A stretch of DNA of 64,000 nt from Dicaeum eximium (GCA_013396995.1 VWZP01001589.1:2441069-2505068); one strand, 5' to 3'. Counted from the stretch's first letter, positions 48,101-59,500 are shown. Numbers and translations are program-made. Notes: a model not told the origin generated them from the letters alone.

Positions 48101-48811
48101 TTGTTGGAATGGGCAAGGGGCGCTGTCCTGTCCTAGTCAGGAGTCACAAGTGCCCCGTGCATTCCTCACTCTCCAGGCAGGCTGTGAGTAGCACAGGTAC
48201 CTGCCTGAGTCCTGCAAGCTACTTCTGGGAAGTGTCAGGACACAGCAAGTTCCCACTGCCACACTGCCACTGCAGTGCTGCCACTGCTGGACTCAAGAGA
48301 GGTGGGTGCACAGCTCTCAGGAAGTTTCACTGGTGTGTCAGGAATAGGAAAGAGACTTGTCTGTTAATTGGGGTAGGGATGGACTCTCTGATGCTTATTA
48401 GGCTGATTCCTCCTGTCCCTGTATTAAAATGTAATGATGCTATTTTGGGACACTGCTAAACACATCTGTGAAGAATAAGCCTTTGTCATTACTGATCATC
48501 AGAAATGATAGCTGGTTTTGAAAGTCATGGTTGCCAGCATGTAAAGGGTATTTTCATAGTTCTGGTCCTAATTATTTATCCACTGTACTTATAAACATAC
48601 TTTAAATTATTTATATTGGAAAACAGAAACTTTTATTAATTATTTCTTATTCAACTAAGCATTTCACTCATTTTTAGTTGAACTTTTAGCTTAATATTGC
48701 TGCTTTGCTTTATTGCTTTTTGTCCTTTTCTGTCTGTCTTGTTTTTGTAAGCAGAAAGAAGAAGGTTATTCAAAGTTAAAGAGAGCCAAAAGAAGTAAAA
48801 CTTCTACTTAA
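35997..48811 (+). CDS. C18orf63: C18orf63 orthologue (DUF4708 protein), 13 coding exons
   Basis: Function is unknown. The human protein is uncharacterised, with an N-terminal domain catalogued as DUF4708 and a long variable C-terminal region. Thirteen exons read in continuous phase: 36,033-36,166; 36,822-36,900; 38,339-38,395; 39,738-39,849; 40,418-40,459; 41,418-41,494; 41,867-41,976; 42,615-42,711; 42,809-42,894; 43,452-43,635; 45,044-46,111; 47,119-47,223; 48,755-48,811. The sum is 2,208 bases, or 735 residues; the human protein is about 685. Diagnostic segments are the start MNSTRHQSLFF, ILSNWCYVLP, MKMGQIINI, YPLSCIRSQP and GFPVKMTSK. Residues 1-326 are the conserved domain. Residues 327-682, from one exon, are Ser/Thr/Lys/Asn-rich and probably disordered. 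The C-terminus is basic (KLKRAKRSK), possibly a nuclear localisation signal. It lies head-to-head with CYB5A as in human. Exon 12 is the least certain. Confidence 0.93.
36167..36821 (+). other. C18orf63 intron 1, nothing notable
   Basis: AT-rich intron with a T-run at about 36,309-36,330. No repeat family is recognised. Confidence 0.7.
36822..36900 (+). CDS. C18orf63: C18orf63 exon 2
   Basis: Encodes QLLFLYQEILSAP through ISVVMA after completing the Arg codon begun in exon 1. The acceptor is ttttttcatag and the donor GTCAGT. Confidence 0.93.
36950..37640. other. Possible LTR-like segment in C18orf63 intron 2
   Basis: A block with GA-microsatellite (37,159-37,171), a 'gagggccctcctg' string and mixed composition unlike the flanking AT-rich intron. 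It suggests a degraded LTR-type insertion. I cannot identify ends, target duplication or family, so this is only an inference from texture. Confidence 0.3.
38339..38395 (+). CDS. C18orf63: C18orf63 exon 3
   Basis: Nineteen codons, IPFYESGICQAYVERHGAT, phase 0 at both ends. The acceptor is ttgttacttttag and the donor GTAAGT. It matches the human IPFYKAGK segment. Confidence 0.93.
39738..39849 (+). CDS. C18orf63: C18orf63 exon 4
   Basis: Encodes LEAPQTV through LAPRWNKAGHLLVQ plus one base. The acceptor is gttgttattag and the donor GTATTT. It matches the human MEAPQRV ... LAPAWNRTGHLLVQG segment. Confidence 0.93.
40418..40459 (+). CDS. C18orf63: C18orf63 exon 5 (42 bases)
   Basis: Micro-exon encoding (G)KDFLSHSGRQNAV. 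The acceptor is tatttattaag and the donor GTAAGT. It matches human GRDFLSQMGKQSA. Its length is a multiple of three, so skipping it would keep frame. Confidence 0.9.
41418..41494 (+). CDS. C18orf63: C18orf63 exon 6
   Basis: Encodes (V)IDLNVSERQLC through IRLPPPK after a strong T-run and tatttag acceptor. The donor is GTATAA. It matches human [20 protein letters not shown]. Confidence 0.93.
41867..41976 (+). CDS. C18orf63: C18orf63 exon 7
   Basis: Encodes LGDFDISANTIKLF through HSILSNWCYVLP plus two bases. The acceptor is ttctgttttaag and the donor GTAGGA. SILSNWCYVLP is a strongly conserved stretch of the domain. Confidence 0.94.
42615..42711 (+). CDS. C18orf63: C18orf63 exon 8
   Basis: Encodes (S)MKMGQIINISHIIPP through DFQMHWKSL. 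The acceptor is acctgtgcacag and the donor GTAAGA. It is close to human MKMGQIINIFHAIP. Confidence 0.95.
42809..42894 (+). CDS. C18orf63: C18orf63 exon 9
   Basis: Encodes YGYILPEDLEETKIY through PIGERFF plus two bases. The acceptor is ggtttatctaag. The donor GTATCC is weak. Intron 8 is only 97 bases long. Confidence 0.92.
43452..43635 (+). CDS. C18orf63: C18orf63 exon 10
   Basis: Encodes (T)YPLSCIRSQPVQYFPR through GFPVKMTSKALYATKE, ending at MH|GTAAGG in phase 0. This is the best-conserved exon and the end of the ordered domain. Confidence 0.96.
43955..44003. repeat. Trinucleotide inverted repeat (21-bp stem, 7-base loop)
   Basis: Arm 43,955-43,975 and arm 43,983-44,003 are reverse complements with 20 of 21 positions pairing, both built from AAC/AGT-type units. 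It directly precedes a CR1 copy in C18orf63 intron 10. Confidence 0.85.
44008..44280 (+). mobile_element. CR1 LINE 3' fragment
   Basis: Contains 'attaggaaggaatttttgct', 'ggtgaggcactggaacaggt', 'gtgttcaaggccaggctgga', 'gggctttgagcaccctggtc' and ends 'catgattctat'. It is 5'-truncated, in the same direction as C18orf63, within intron 10. Confidence 0.93.
44278..44309. repeat. (TAT)n then (GTA)n microsatellite at CR1 3' end
   Basis: The CR1 tail runs directly into TAT units that change to GTA units. This is either tail slippage or a pre-existing trinucleotide repeat at the insertion site. Confidence 0.85.
45044..46111 (+). CDS. C18orf63: C18orf63 exon 11 (large disordered exon)
   Basis: A 1,068-base exon, 356 codons without a stop, phase 0 at both ends. 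The acceptor tgatgtgttgcag is the only nearby AG that keeps the frame set by exon 10. It starts EIKPNHTK and includes SLTQAPPRKP, matching human SLTQATSRKP. The rest is rich in Ser, Thr, Lys, Asn and Gln, with no domain and likely fast divergence. The donor is CAG|GTACAG. Confidence 0.92.
47119..47223 (+). CDS. C18orf63: C18orf63 exon 12 (provisional)
   Basis: Thirty-five codons from NKNLTCEILTSK to KKGCARRRQ, with donor CAG|GTAAAC. Two acceptor AGs lie side by side (ttacag|ag). Only the second keeps the reading frame open, since the first meets TGA after four codons. The basic end fits the Lys/Arg-rich human C-terminal part, but sequence similarity is weak. Confidence 0.65.
47527..47549. repeat. 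(TA)n microsatellite
   Basis: Alternating TA run with one C interruption, in the last intron of the C18orf63 orthologue. Confidence 0.9.
47686..48430. other. GC-richer block in last C18orf63 intron, unclassified
   Basis: Markedly richer in G+C than its surroundings, with open frames in several phases and short internal CCACTGC repeats (about 48,256-48,292). It does not read as an exon of C18orf63 in phase. It may be a degraded LTR or other transposon, but I cannot name the family. Confidence 0.4.
48755..48811 (+). CDS. C18orf63: C18orf63 exon 13 (terminal)
   Basis: Encodes KEEGYSKLKRAKRSKTST then TAA at 48,809-48,811. The acceptor is tttttgtaagcag. The Ser-Lys-Leu-Lys core resembles the C-terminal KSKLKKS of the human protein. 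It is in phase with exon 12. Confidence 0.82.
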   Translation, partial: KEEGYSKLKRAKRSKTST

Positions 48812-49020
48812 GGTGTTCTGGAGTATTGAAAGAAAACTCTGGGTATGTTTATTACAAATTTAAAATATTTTATTTTATTGAAATAATGTCTCATGTCTGT
48901 AATAATTCCTGTGCTTTTGGATCATGATGATGATATCAGCTGCCTACAAAAGAATCACTTTACTAAAGAAATGGCTTCTAGAGCAAACTGATGAGGTAAC
49001 TGATGCAAAGAACACTAGCA

Positions 49021-49026
49021 AATAAA
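49021..49026 (+). promoter_or_regulatory. C18orf63: Candidate C18orf63 polyadenylation signal
   Basis: Canonical AATAAA 210 bases after the stop, followed by gcattgtgcttttctgtg, a GT/T-rich downstream element. This places the probable transcript end near 49,045. Confidence 0.6.
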
Positions 49027-49045
49027 GCATTGTGCTTTTCTGTGA

Positions 49046-52000
49046 AACAAGCAATGTTTAAAAAAAGGCATTTTGTACTTACTAGAACTTAAGAGTTTGA
49101 CATATATTTGTACTTTGAGTGGCTCATTTTTCTCTCAGACTAAAATAAGCCTGTTTTTTGGGCTTCAAAGTTGAACTTGAATCTGAGCTGAAGTTAAAAC
49201 CAAAAACCATTAAAGTGGAGCTGTGTATATTATTTGATATCATTACAAGTAAGGTGGCTAAACACTCTTGTGTTGCTGGGATCTAATCACAGGACAAAAT
49301 TGTCTGCCATAAAAACTGAATCAGTTTAGTTTTGTGACAAGATATTTCAACCCACATTGTGGGTGGTTGTCAATAATAGTCTCTCAGGATAAAACAAGCT
49401 TGTCCTTGGAATGTTCCTTTGAATATCAAGAATACAGCATTAGGCTATAGCATAAGAAGCTCACCAGGTTTAAGGACAGAATGCCTATCACAAGTTATCA
49501 GTAGTAAAACATGCAGGAAAGAGTAGCCTATACAGTTAACTGTTTCAGAGATAAATAGAAGTATATTTATTCAGATTAAAATATTGATGTAAGCAAGATG
49601 GTCATACAGAACAGCACAAAAAATGTATATTATACAAAGCAAATAGAAAGGCAGAGCAATAAAGATGTAAAATATACACCGTACATCTTTTAACTTGGCT
49701 TTGAGCTTCATTCGAAGTGATAACAAGTAGCCAAATGTACATTTTGTCTCAGAGATGCACTTTATGTCCTTCCTTTTCTTATTGGGATATATTTCTTCCA
49801 GTGAACAAATATATCAGTTGTCTGCTTTTCCTAAAGAAAGTCTCTGGTATGGATGGAGGCTTTCTGTCTCTGGCCTTCACACTTTGGTGTTCAGCATATT
49901 CTGTCCCTGGGTTTAGCATTTCATCTCTCCTGCTTCAAGCCAGGCAGTTCAGGCATGGTCCTTCTTCAGAGGTGATCTGTTCTAGTGCTCAGCACAGATA
50001 TCCACAGGTCCAAAGTCTGTGACTTTCACTGAGGACTGATGAGCAGAAGTGGTGTCTCTGCAAATGGTCAGAACTTTACTTTTTTTTTTACTCTGATTTT
50101 TTTTCTTATTTATGAGTTAAATGCCACAGCGTCAAGTTGATCATGGTAGACAACACAAACCCCTGAGAGAAAACAGTGTCTTCCATACAGTGTTTAAAAT
50201 ACGATTTCCAAGAATCCTACTGCTAAGGGTTCTTCATTGGTGTTGATGATTTAAAAAGAAAACCGGAGCTAAAACAACTTCTGCCGTTGGATTCTTGCTT
50301 AAGGTTTTGATTCTGAAAAGCTGGGCTCTAAATTCCTCTATTATGTATTACTACACATGCATTCAGAGTGCATGTTTTCATTTGAAATCTTGGGAATTAC
50401 TTGTGAGTTTTGAAATTTATTGTGTAGCAAGATTTGTGTGTGACAAGTCCTTACGTTGGAATTCAGTGATGTAGTCAGCAGGAAGGACTTTGTTCTATAA
50501 TTCATGACAAAAAAACCTCACCATTTTTTACAATTATCTTGAAAAAAGGGTTAGTTTTTATGACTTACACAGCCTCTTGACTTGTCCAGGAAATCACAGC
50601 ATAATCCTAATATTTTTCTTTGTTTTGTTGGAGTGTGTTAATAAAGCAATGTGAGAGAAGTATTTGACATTTTAAGAAGCTGAACATTTGATTCTAATAC
50701 TAAGAGTCTCCATGTTCTTTATTAATGGAAGTTACCCTATCATTTTCAAGGTCAAAAACTTCTGTGAAAGGGAAATTTGTTTTCTAAGACAAATCAGAAG
50801 AGCAGAGCTTCCAAAGGACAGCACATACTACTACAGAAAGGTGTTTTAAAATAAAACAAGTTCTTCTGGTGGAAGAACAGACATATTAAAAATCTCAGCT
50901 CCGAAGCTTCCAAGATTTTTCCACTGATCTGCAAAACTCTTCCTGTTGTTCTGCTCCTGTGTTGTAGTGAGATACTGACCTTTGGTTTCAGTTGCCACAT
51001 TTCATTTAGCAAATGAGAAGATACAAATTCATCACAGACAGTAACAATAGCAGAATTTCACCTGAAAGTATTTGCTGCTATTACTGTAAGGATATTTTGT
51101 GAATATAAGAGTAAGGTAGGAGGTCCCCACAATTGGTATTATATAAAAAATTCTCAGCAGTTTTGGGCTGAGATCTATTGGACTGCTTCTTCTAAAAGGT
51201 GCATTCCTCAAGCCAACATTTAGGAATTTATCTTATAATCTGAAGGCTATTTTACAGAAATTTCAACAAAGCTGTCTTTCAAATGCTTTCTGCACGTGAA
51301 ATAGTAGGCTAAAATAATATCTTTTCTATGTAGTGAAAATATTTGGTTTCATTGAAGAAAAATATTCTGAAAATATTCAATCTTTCAATGAAAAAGCGAT
51401 TTCTTTTATGATGGGGGAAAATGTCCTCATCAAATCTAGTAGCAGAAATAACCTTTGGATTATGTACATCAGTAGATTGTTGATATCTAAGTACCTAAAG
51501 AAGCGTTGCTATTGTAATATTTTTTCTGTTATCCTGTCCATTTTCCATTTCTATAGGATTGATCCAGGTTAGGAGTTAATTTATTGCATGGTTGACCATT
51601 TATAAACTCTCAAGGATGGTATCTTAAGATTCCATCTCTTACTTTCTTGTAGAGTTAAGAATGTGGTTTGGCTGCCTGACCTCAGCCAAAGGTTAAGAAG
51701 GTGTGAATAGACTTCTGCAACAGAAGTTCCTTCTTCGAACACCACAACTGACTGTGATATTTTGAGGGCTTTCAATTTAAAAACTCCAGATCTAAGAGAA
51801 AGGATAAATATCCTTTGTGCATATATGTGCACATATATGTGCATAATACCACATATTTATGATGGAGAGGATTCTTTCTTGTTCTGTATAAAAATGCAGA
51901 CGTTTAATTAGAATGCCCTGAACTCAAACTTTGTAAACAGAATGCAAATACAGATGTGGGAATACAACAATATTTTCTTCCTTCATAGTAGCCATAGAGT

Positions 52001-55000
52001 TCTCAGTTGTCTTTTGTTTTCTTCTATGATGTAAACTTTTTCTATGTTTTCCTCCATTCAGGTTTCCAAGAGGACAATAACATATTTGAGAATCTCTGAA
52101 CTCTGTGTATTTTGCTGTTTGTCATTGGTAGCTGTTTCTGGAAGAAAATTTGAGGGTTAAATACAGTCAAATGAGTCCATGTATCATAAGCTTCTTTAGA
52201 CAGTTCAGGTTAATAAGCCTCTAATGCATTTGAAAATTTAATTAAATTGTTCAGTTTTTGAATCACATTATGTATGTCTTGCTACTTGCTTACACAGTTA
52301 ATCATTCTTCCAAATTATATCATTGTTTCTAGTCGGGTTAAAGATAAAATATTTTATTCTTTGTTACAGTGTGGGCCAGTTTGATTCATTAGTAAAACAT
52401 TCCCAAATAAGTTTTCCTTGTCAAGTCAAATGATTGAAAAATAAACAATTTTATTCCTACAGGAATAATTTAAAGGCTGGATTTGACTCAAGCTTCATTA
52501 ATTTTCGTTGTAATTTTTTATGACCTTTCAGATATGAAAGTGCTCTGTAAAAGATTTTTTTTTAAAGTTTAATTCACAACCCCATTCTTCAGGAGTTCAT
52601 AGAGAACCTGTAGTTGCCTTTTAAGTAATTTTATTGCCATAAGTGTGACTTCTGTGACCTACTTCAATGTGCAGATACAAACATATACACATATATAAGA
52701 TTGTTGCCTCATAATCACTGCTTTGAAATGAATATTATTGTGTTACCTGAAAAATAAGAATCAAAAGTCACACTAGCTCCTAAACTCAAAGGTTACAGAA
52801 CTGCAGTTTAAGACTTGGTTTAGACATACATTTGCAAATCTTTTTTCCTAAAGGGCTTGATACAATGGGACTTTATGCCCTTCATGAAACGTTTTCTTTT
52901 TAGGTTTATGTTCCAATAGCTGTATTTCTCTTCATTTTCCCAAGCTGGATTTTGTCCTACTGCTATGACAATTTTTGTTTTATTTTGTTTTGTTTTTTCT
53001 TGTGTGGTGACTGTCAATATAGCTCTAATTTCATGGTGCCAGTGTTTGAAAGGAAGTGAGCTCCTCAGCAACATGTCATTTTCTCATACATAATACCAAA
53101 AAAAGGAAGACCAAGCCAAGACAAATATTAAAAGAAGATAGTGCAACATGCTCAGCAAGAAATAACATTATATTTACATTTTGTCTGGAAGCTGGTATAC
53201 AGGGCTACTTTTCAAATGCTGTGGTTTAGTTACATAGGTTTGACTGTATGGAACTGATCTTTCTCCTGTCTTACACGGAAAAGCCTGTGGAGTAGTTGCA
53301 TTTCTACCATTCTATATTAATTAGTGCTTTGCCCGGTCTGTTTCCTGTTGTTGCTTTTAAAATGCTGCTGGTTGCCAACATTTGTCTTGTATTATCACAG
53401 AAGTAATTTTGCACTATTTTTGCATTTTTAAATGTGTACGTCATTTTGTGTTACCCGTTATGGAACTGAAAATACAGAAAAATTTATTTACCTCAGCTCC
53501 AATGTGTTCCATTTAAATAAACTATTGAGTTACTCATCTGTGCTAAATTGCCAGCTACTTCCTGGTCTAAACTGTGGGGAAGAGCCCTGTTACTCCAGCC
53601 CACCCACCCACTCCTTGTAAATACATGGGAAGGTGTTGACAGTGAGCAGAACCACACAGGGTGCAGGAGTGGTGGTGGTGGAAACACCACTAGTGGGAAG
53701 GAAGGATTAGTGCTGTGACTGCCTGGGGAGGATTTGGTGTTGCTGAAGGGACCTTTGCTGCTGCTTTACTCTTCACTGTTTATGTGGAGGGGTTGTAAGA
53801 GCCCACCTCATTTTCTGCTTTTAATCAGTTCTCAGTAACTGGGCAGAACACCCTCACTTCTGGCAAGTGCCAGAACACGTCAAGGCACAGGAACCCTCAA
53901 CATCCAGGATCACATGGAGCTTCCATGTGTGATATCTACAGGCTTGGTTTCTCAAGATTAAAGAAACAGACTACTCCACAGGTCCCAAAATATATAATTG
54001 TACATAGGAACAAGTGAAAATGTAAAAGGTTAAAACAATTGCCAGGTGTGAGAAGCTGGTGAAGAGGTCAACTGGCAAAAATTATCACTTGCCCACTGAC
54101 ATGTGATGGGTTTTATTGTGTTTTATAGCTTTGCCATCAGTTCTCAAATCATCTGATTCTATGTCTAAGTCGACTCAGATTAACATTTCCCAAAGCTTTC
54201 TTTGGCCTCTGTATTAGAGGATTCAGCAAATATTTGTTAAGTTGAAGTATTCATGATGAGCTCACAATATTGAGTAAATATGCATTTCCAGAGAGTGAGC
54301 TTTCCTCACGTGTATTCCTAAACTGACGCTGTTCTTATCCTCCCTTGTGTTCACAGATGTAAACCAGAGGGAATTTTTATGTACTTTAAATTGGCATATG
54401 CTCAAGCCCTCTGTCAAATCTCAATTTAAAAGTTTACAGATTATTTTATAGGTGCTTATAACTGCAGGGAAGCTTGCTGTTTAGTTCATTTGTTGCCAGC
54501 TTCATACCAGCTTGTGGTTCAAAACAGATGGTTTAAAAATAGTCAGATTAAGATATCTGGAAGTATTATGTCACTGTATCACAAAGTGACTTAGCAAATA
54601 CAGCACTTTAACAACTTTGGGCTGTGTGTTTTGTGGCACCATCATGCTCATGTCACCTTCACGGAGTACCAGGTACTGAAGGATTCTGGCATCTCCTGAG
54701 CTAGTTCAGGAAAACATCTTACCCCAGCCCTGAAAATCATACCATGTTTTTCTGTCTCTTTGCAAATTTGAGTAGCTCTGTTGGCCCATGCACAGCACAG
54801 AGCAGCAGCTCAACCTCTCACTTAAAAATTTGCAGCCAGGATAAGCAAGTCTGTTTTCCCTGGGATCTGTGCAGAACTCGATGCAAACTCTGAACATCTT
54901 AATCCCCCCAGGGTAGTGTTAGAACCTGGAACAAGGCAGTCCAACTTTGCTGGAAAATATGTGAAAATCATTTTCAAAGAGCCTACAGATCCACCAGGAA

Positions 55001-55964
55001 CACACATAGCTTCTTGCAGCCATTTTTTATTGTTCAAAACAGTGACAACAAATTTGTTATTTAACCTGATATGTAGAAGAGGTTTAAGCTTGTTCCAGTG
55101 GGAGAAGTTCAAAAGTATTGAAGGCTAATGTGTCTGATCTTCTTGCAAGAAGCTCTTTGTCTGGGATTAAAGAATCACTTTCAGAGAGACACTTCTGTTC
55201 CATTGTGTTAACAGCTAAATATGTGTGTATATTTGTATATAAACATGCACACACATATCTGTATGTATTAGGGCATGTGTGTGCATATGCACATACATAC
55301 ATATGGCTGTGCTTCATTAGAGATGTTTTAAAAATATGCTGAGTGTGTGTCATGTGAAAAATGTTATTCTAGTACAGATAGTTCAGATTGGGCAGCAGCA
55401 TTGGGAAGTTCTCTGTTTGCCAAGTACCAGGGGATGGTGCAAGAGGGATAATTTTCATCTTGTTTCCCTGATTCCCCTGTCCACAATACAAAACTCGATT
55501 TGCCATGACAGGAGCAGCTGCCAAAGCTTTGCTGGTTTTAACTGCATTGGGCTTAATTAAAGACTATCAACTACTATCTAAATAAATCAACAGTAAGAGA
55601 AGTGTGCTGATAGCTGCAGACTGCAGTATACTTATGGCATGAAATCTTGGGTGATGCCAGCTCAGTAGTGAAGGTAAAACTTAGACTTTCTCTGTGTGCC
55701 GGGACCTACCTGGCACAGCCCTGGTCTGCACTGCAGCGGCCTGGGAGTGGAAAGTGGTCACCTGGGTGGGTGATCCAAAGCTGGACTTTAACACAAATAA
55801 ACACAGAGTGTGTTGTTATGTGCTTCTCAGCTTCCACAGTCCAGTAAAATGCATTTTCCTTGATTATGCATAGAATCACAGCACAGATTTTGGCAAGAAG
55901 GGACATTTGTCTTGCAAAGCAATTGGCCACCTGTCTCAGCGCAGCCAGTGAGTACCAGGGAATG
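49046..55964. other. Intergenic, no gene recognised
   Basis: AT-rich DNA beyond C18orf63. DIPK1C (FAM69C), the next gene on this side in human, was looked for on the minus strand and no exon was recognised. Low-complexity stretches include a T-run near 50,095 and a CA/TA-rich alternating stretch at 55,215-55,305. A 20-bp perfect palindrome lies at 51,820-51,839. Confidence 0.5.
55215..55305. repeat. TG/CA/TA alternating purine-pyrimidine tract
   Basis: Imperfect mixture of GT, CA and TA dinucleotides over about 90 bases, with several short palindromes. It is typical of a degenerate dinucleotide microsatellite. Confidence 0.7.
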
Positions 55965-56519
55965 GTGACCATCAGGTTGAGGGAGGGGATTTTCCCCCTC
56001 TACTCTGCTCTCATGAGACCCCACCTGGAGTGCTGCATCCTGCTCTGGGCTTACAAGAAGCAAGTGGACCTTTTGAAGTGGGTCCAGAGTAGGGCCTCAA
56101 AGATGGTTGGAGTTCTGGAGTGTCTCTGCTGTGGGGACAGGCTGAGGGAGCTGTGGTTATTCAGCCTGGAGGAGAGAAGGCTCTGGGGCTACCTCACAGC
56201 AGCCCTCCTGCCAAAGGGTACAAGAGAGGGAGAGGGGCTGCTTACAGGGGCACTGAGTGATAGGACACAGGGTAATGGCATTAAACTGAAAGAGGCAGGT
56301 TTAGATCAGATGTTAGGAGGAAATTCTTCACTGTGAGCATGGTGAGGCACTGGAGCAGGCTGCCCAGAGAGGCTGTGGGTGCCCCATCCATGGAAGTGTT
56401 CAGTGCCAGGTTGGATGGGGCCCTGAGCAGCCTGGTCTAGTGGAAGGTGTCCCTGACCATGGCAGAGGGGGTTGGAGCGATCCTTATGGTCCCTTCTAAA
56501 ACATTCTATGATTCTATGA
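55965..56519 (+). mobile_element. CR1 LINE 3' fragment with ORF2 remnant
   Basis: About 555 bases including the end of the reverse-transcriptase ORF (readable blocks such as RPHLECCILLWAYKK and QSRASKMVG), the ORF-to-UTR transition and the 3' tail ending 'attctatgattctatga'. It is 5'-truncated and carries small indels, so it is inactive. Confidence 0.95.
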
Positions 56520-59500
56520 AATCAGCTAAAAACTGCTCAGTGCCAAAGCATTTTCCAGAATAAAAATAAGAAGGGTTATTCTCCTGGGAGGTGCAAGCAC
56601 AAAACCCCTATATCTACACATCCAAAAAGGAAAGGTACCTATTTAATTTTTTATGTCGCCTTTTTTATTACATTATGCAGCAGAAATATTTTTATTGCAG
56701 CTGAAGCTTCCCATCTCTGGGATATTTCAAAGCACATAAGGTAAATGAAACTAAATTAAACCTCTGCTGAAGAGGGAAAAAAGAGATAGTAAATCATAAT
56801 TCAAGATTATAACAAGTAGTTAGTAGTCTTCAAAATAAAAAATAATCAGAACATTAACTTTATTTACTTTCCATTTATACAATGGAAAATAATATGTGAA
56901 GAATTAAAATGGAACCCTGGTAAAGCAGATAACATTCTGCAGCTTACTGTACAGCTTTTAATGTATGTGGCCAGCACTGTAAAGTACTGAAGTGTAAATC
57001 CGAAGTACTGATGTGTAAATCTAAACATTTGTTAACCAGGAAAATTCTGTAGCTCTCCTCATATTGCAAGGAAGACTTAAGTAAGGCTCAGTTCCATAAG
57101 TTTGTGTTTTCTAGGAGTTTGGATGCTTTGAAGGCTGACAAAAGCTTTTCATTGTATATCAGATTTTGCAGCTCCTGTAGGAATGCCCTCAGTAAAATGC
57201 CACCCAAAGTGAGCACGTTGTCCTAGGCTATTATTTTTCTGTCTCATACTACTAGTTGAATATTGCAGGTTTTTTTAATTTAGAAGGAATAACAATAAAA
57301 TCCAAAATCTGCCCATCCAATGAAAGTAAATGTATTCCAGTAATGGAAAACCCACAGCTCCCAATACCTGGGCACCCAGCCAGCCCAGCTTGGTATTAAT
57401 CATACATATTCATTAATTCTCATCTAGAGATGAGTCAATTGATGTTAGCAGTATAAGTGCACACGGTATGAGCCACCATTCAGCTGTAAAGGGAAAAACA
57501 ACACCAGTTTGGGGCTTTCATGTGCACTGGGAATACTGGATAAGCACACATCCCTTGGCCACTGGCAAGCCTGCATCTGCTGAAGTCTGAGGCTACAGCT
57601 GGGTGAGGGGTGCTGAACCACAGCCCCTTGTGCCCTGCACTCCCCTGACACAGCCAGATCTGTCATCCTTTGTACCAGAATGCCAATTTTACCTGATTTT
57701 CCCAGGCCTTTTCTGGGCTGCAGGAAGCCAATTGGGTGGGAGTGGGCAAAAAGTAGAGTTAAATCACAGACACTCCTTTAGAAAGCTGATTTACATGTTT
57801 GATATACAACTACAGAGATCAATTTATTTTAAATGACTTAAATTAAAAGGCTAAAAGCTACTTATTTGCTGCATTGTTAGTGATAATAAGCCTGAGGGAA
57901 TTTGTTGCAACAATTATGCTGGGAGTTTCAGTACTCTGAATGCCTTAAGTTTTGCAGCTTTGTGGAGAAAAGTTCTCATCTACTGGGATCTTTTCAAATA
58001 TTAATGGAAATTTTAATATGTGCTATAGAAAAGGATTTCTTTTGAAATATTTGGGTTTTTTCCAAACTGCAGTTTAAAAAAATTTTTTTTATGCTATTAC
58101 ATGGAATTTTAAACCCAAGATGGAAATCTAAAGCAGTCATATTGACAACTGGAAAGGAGAAGAGAGATCTCACAGAAAGTCTCTGTAGATTAAAAAGAAA
58201 AAGATACAGAGAAGGAAAGTTTTTTGTTGGACTAAGCCCATTCCCTGCAGAGGGGGAATATGCCCCCCTGCCTGAGTACCCACTCAGCTGGAATCTCATC
58301 TGAACCTACTGAGCTGTGCATCAGTAATGAGATAGCATGGAAATTATGCATCATTAATTTTTAAGAGAGCTACTGTTAGAAGAAAACAATCAGACTTTGT
58401 GAAGAGTGTAATAGACCTGTCAGGGCCACGTTTTAACGCCAGAACATTTTTATTTTCATGTCTCTGAAGAGCCAGTATCTGTTTAAGTTACAGCAACACT
58501 CATTTATTGTGCAGTTTCACACAGTACCCAGGGGAAATTTGACACAAAGTTTAGTTCCTTCAAATCAACTGCACATGCCTGCTACTGCATAATCAGGGCA
58601 AGTATTTTAGAATAATTCAGAACAGTAACAGTAGTCTTTTAACATGTTCATTACAAAAAAAAAAAAAAAAGTTTAGCATGCAGTGCACCAGGGATTTTTT
58701 TGCATTCTTGTGAACTTAGGCTAAAACACTTATTCAGTAACTCACTATTTTATTAAGATACAATATGTTGCACTTTCATTTTCAGATATAACAGTCACAG
58801 AAGCTCAGAAAATCTGTAAAAATTCAAGACTCACATAGCATCAGTGGATGTGGTACTTGCAGTTCTGATAAGCTTATACTCAAGCAGGACAGACACATTT
58901 TTGGAGGCACAGACTATGGACGAGAGCAGAAAGCTGATGAGTATCAAAATTTACAACTGGTTCTTATGTCACAGTTCCCATTGAGCTCTTTGCACATTTA
59001 ATCAAGTCTCCCTTTATGAGTATGGTGCTACTTGCATTAAAGGCAATTAATCAGTCATACTGAATTCTGTGTAATTTTTGTCACTCCACTTTCCCACGAG
59101 TTTATGCTTGCTCAGTCCAAAGGTGCAGTTCTCTACCTCCATCCAAATGAGGGTCTTCCCACCTCTGCCTCATGAGCTACAATGTGCTTAGAACTACAGT
59201 GTGAATAATGCACTTTTGGAAATGCTCTACAGAATGTAATTAATGGGACTGGCTCTCATTCCTAGTGAGTCATGTGTGGCCAGTAACAATTTTCGTATGG
59301 TTTAGGTTGCTCAATCTTGCTTAATAAGACAGTTGTGAATAAATGCATTCAGAGCCTCTGAACCAGGTGTCTTTTGAAAAGGAAGTCTAACAAGAATTGA
59401 AATGAGACCCATTTTGGTCTTTTGAAATTGGGTTTTTTGGTTCATCACCTAACACATTAGATTTCTTTTACCTTTTCCTTCTAATGTTTCTTCTTCGAGG

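Noticed and set aside
50104..50162. Good acceptor-like site on the minus strand (CTGTTTTCTCTCAG) followed by a short open frame to a stop
   Set aside because: It was considered as a terminal exon of the neighbouring DIPK1C. The 15-18 residues in either open phase do not resemble that protein's end and no partner donor was recognised.
51820..51839. 20-bp perfect palindrome (catatatgtgcacatatatg)
   Set aside because: It consists of alternating TA/TG dinucleotides. This is expected from microsatellite-like sequence and has no associated feature.
55860..56336. Plus-strand 158-codon open frame
   Set aside because: This is the decayed ORF2 end and 3' region of a CR1 LINE, not a host gene.
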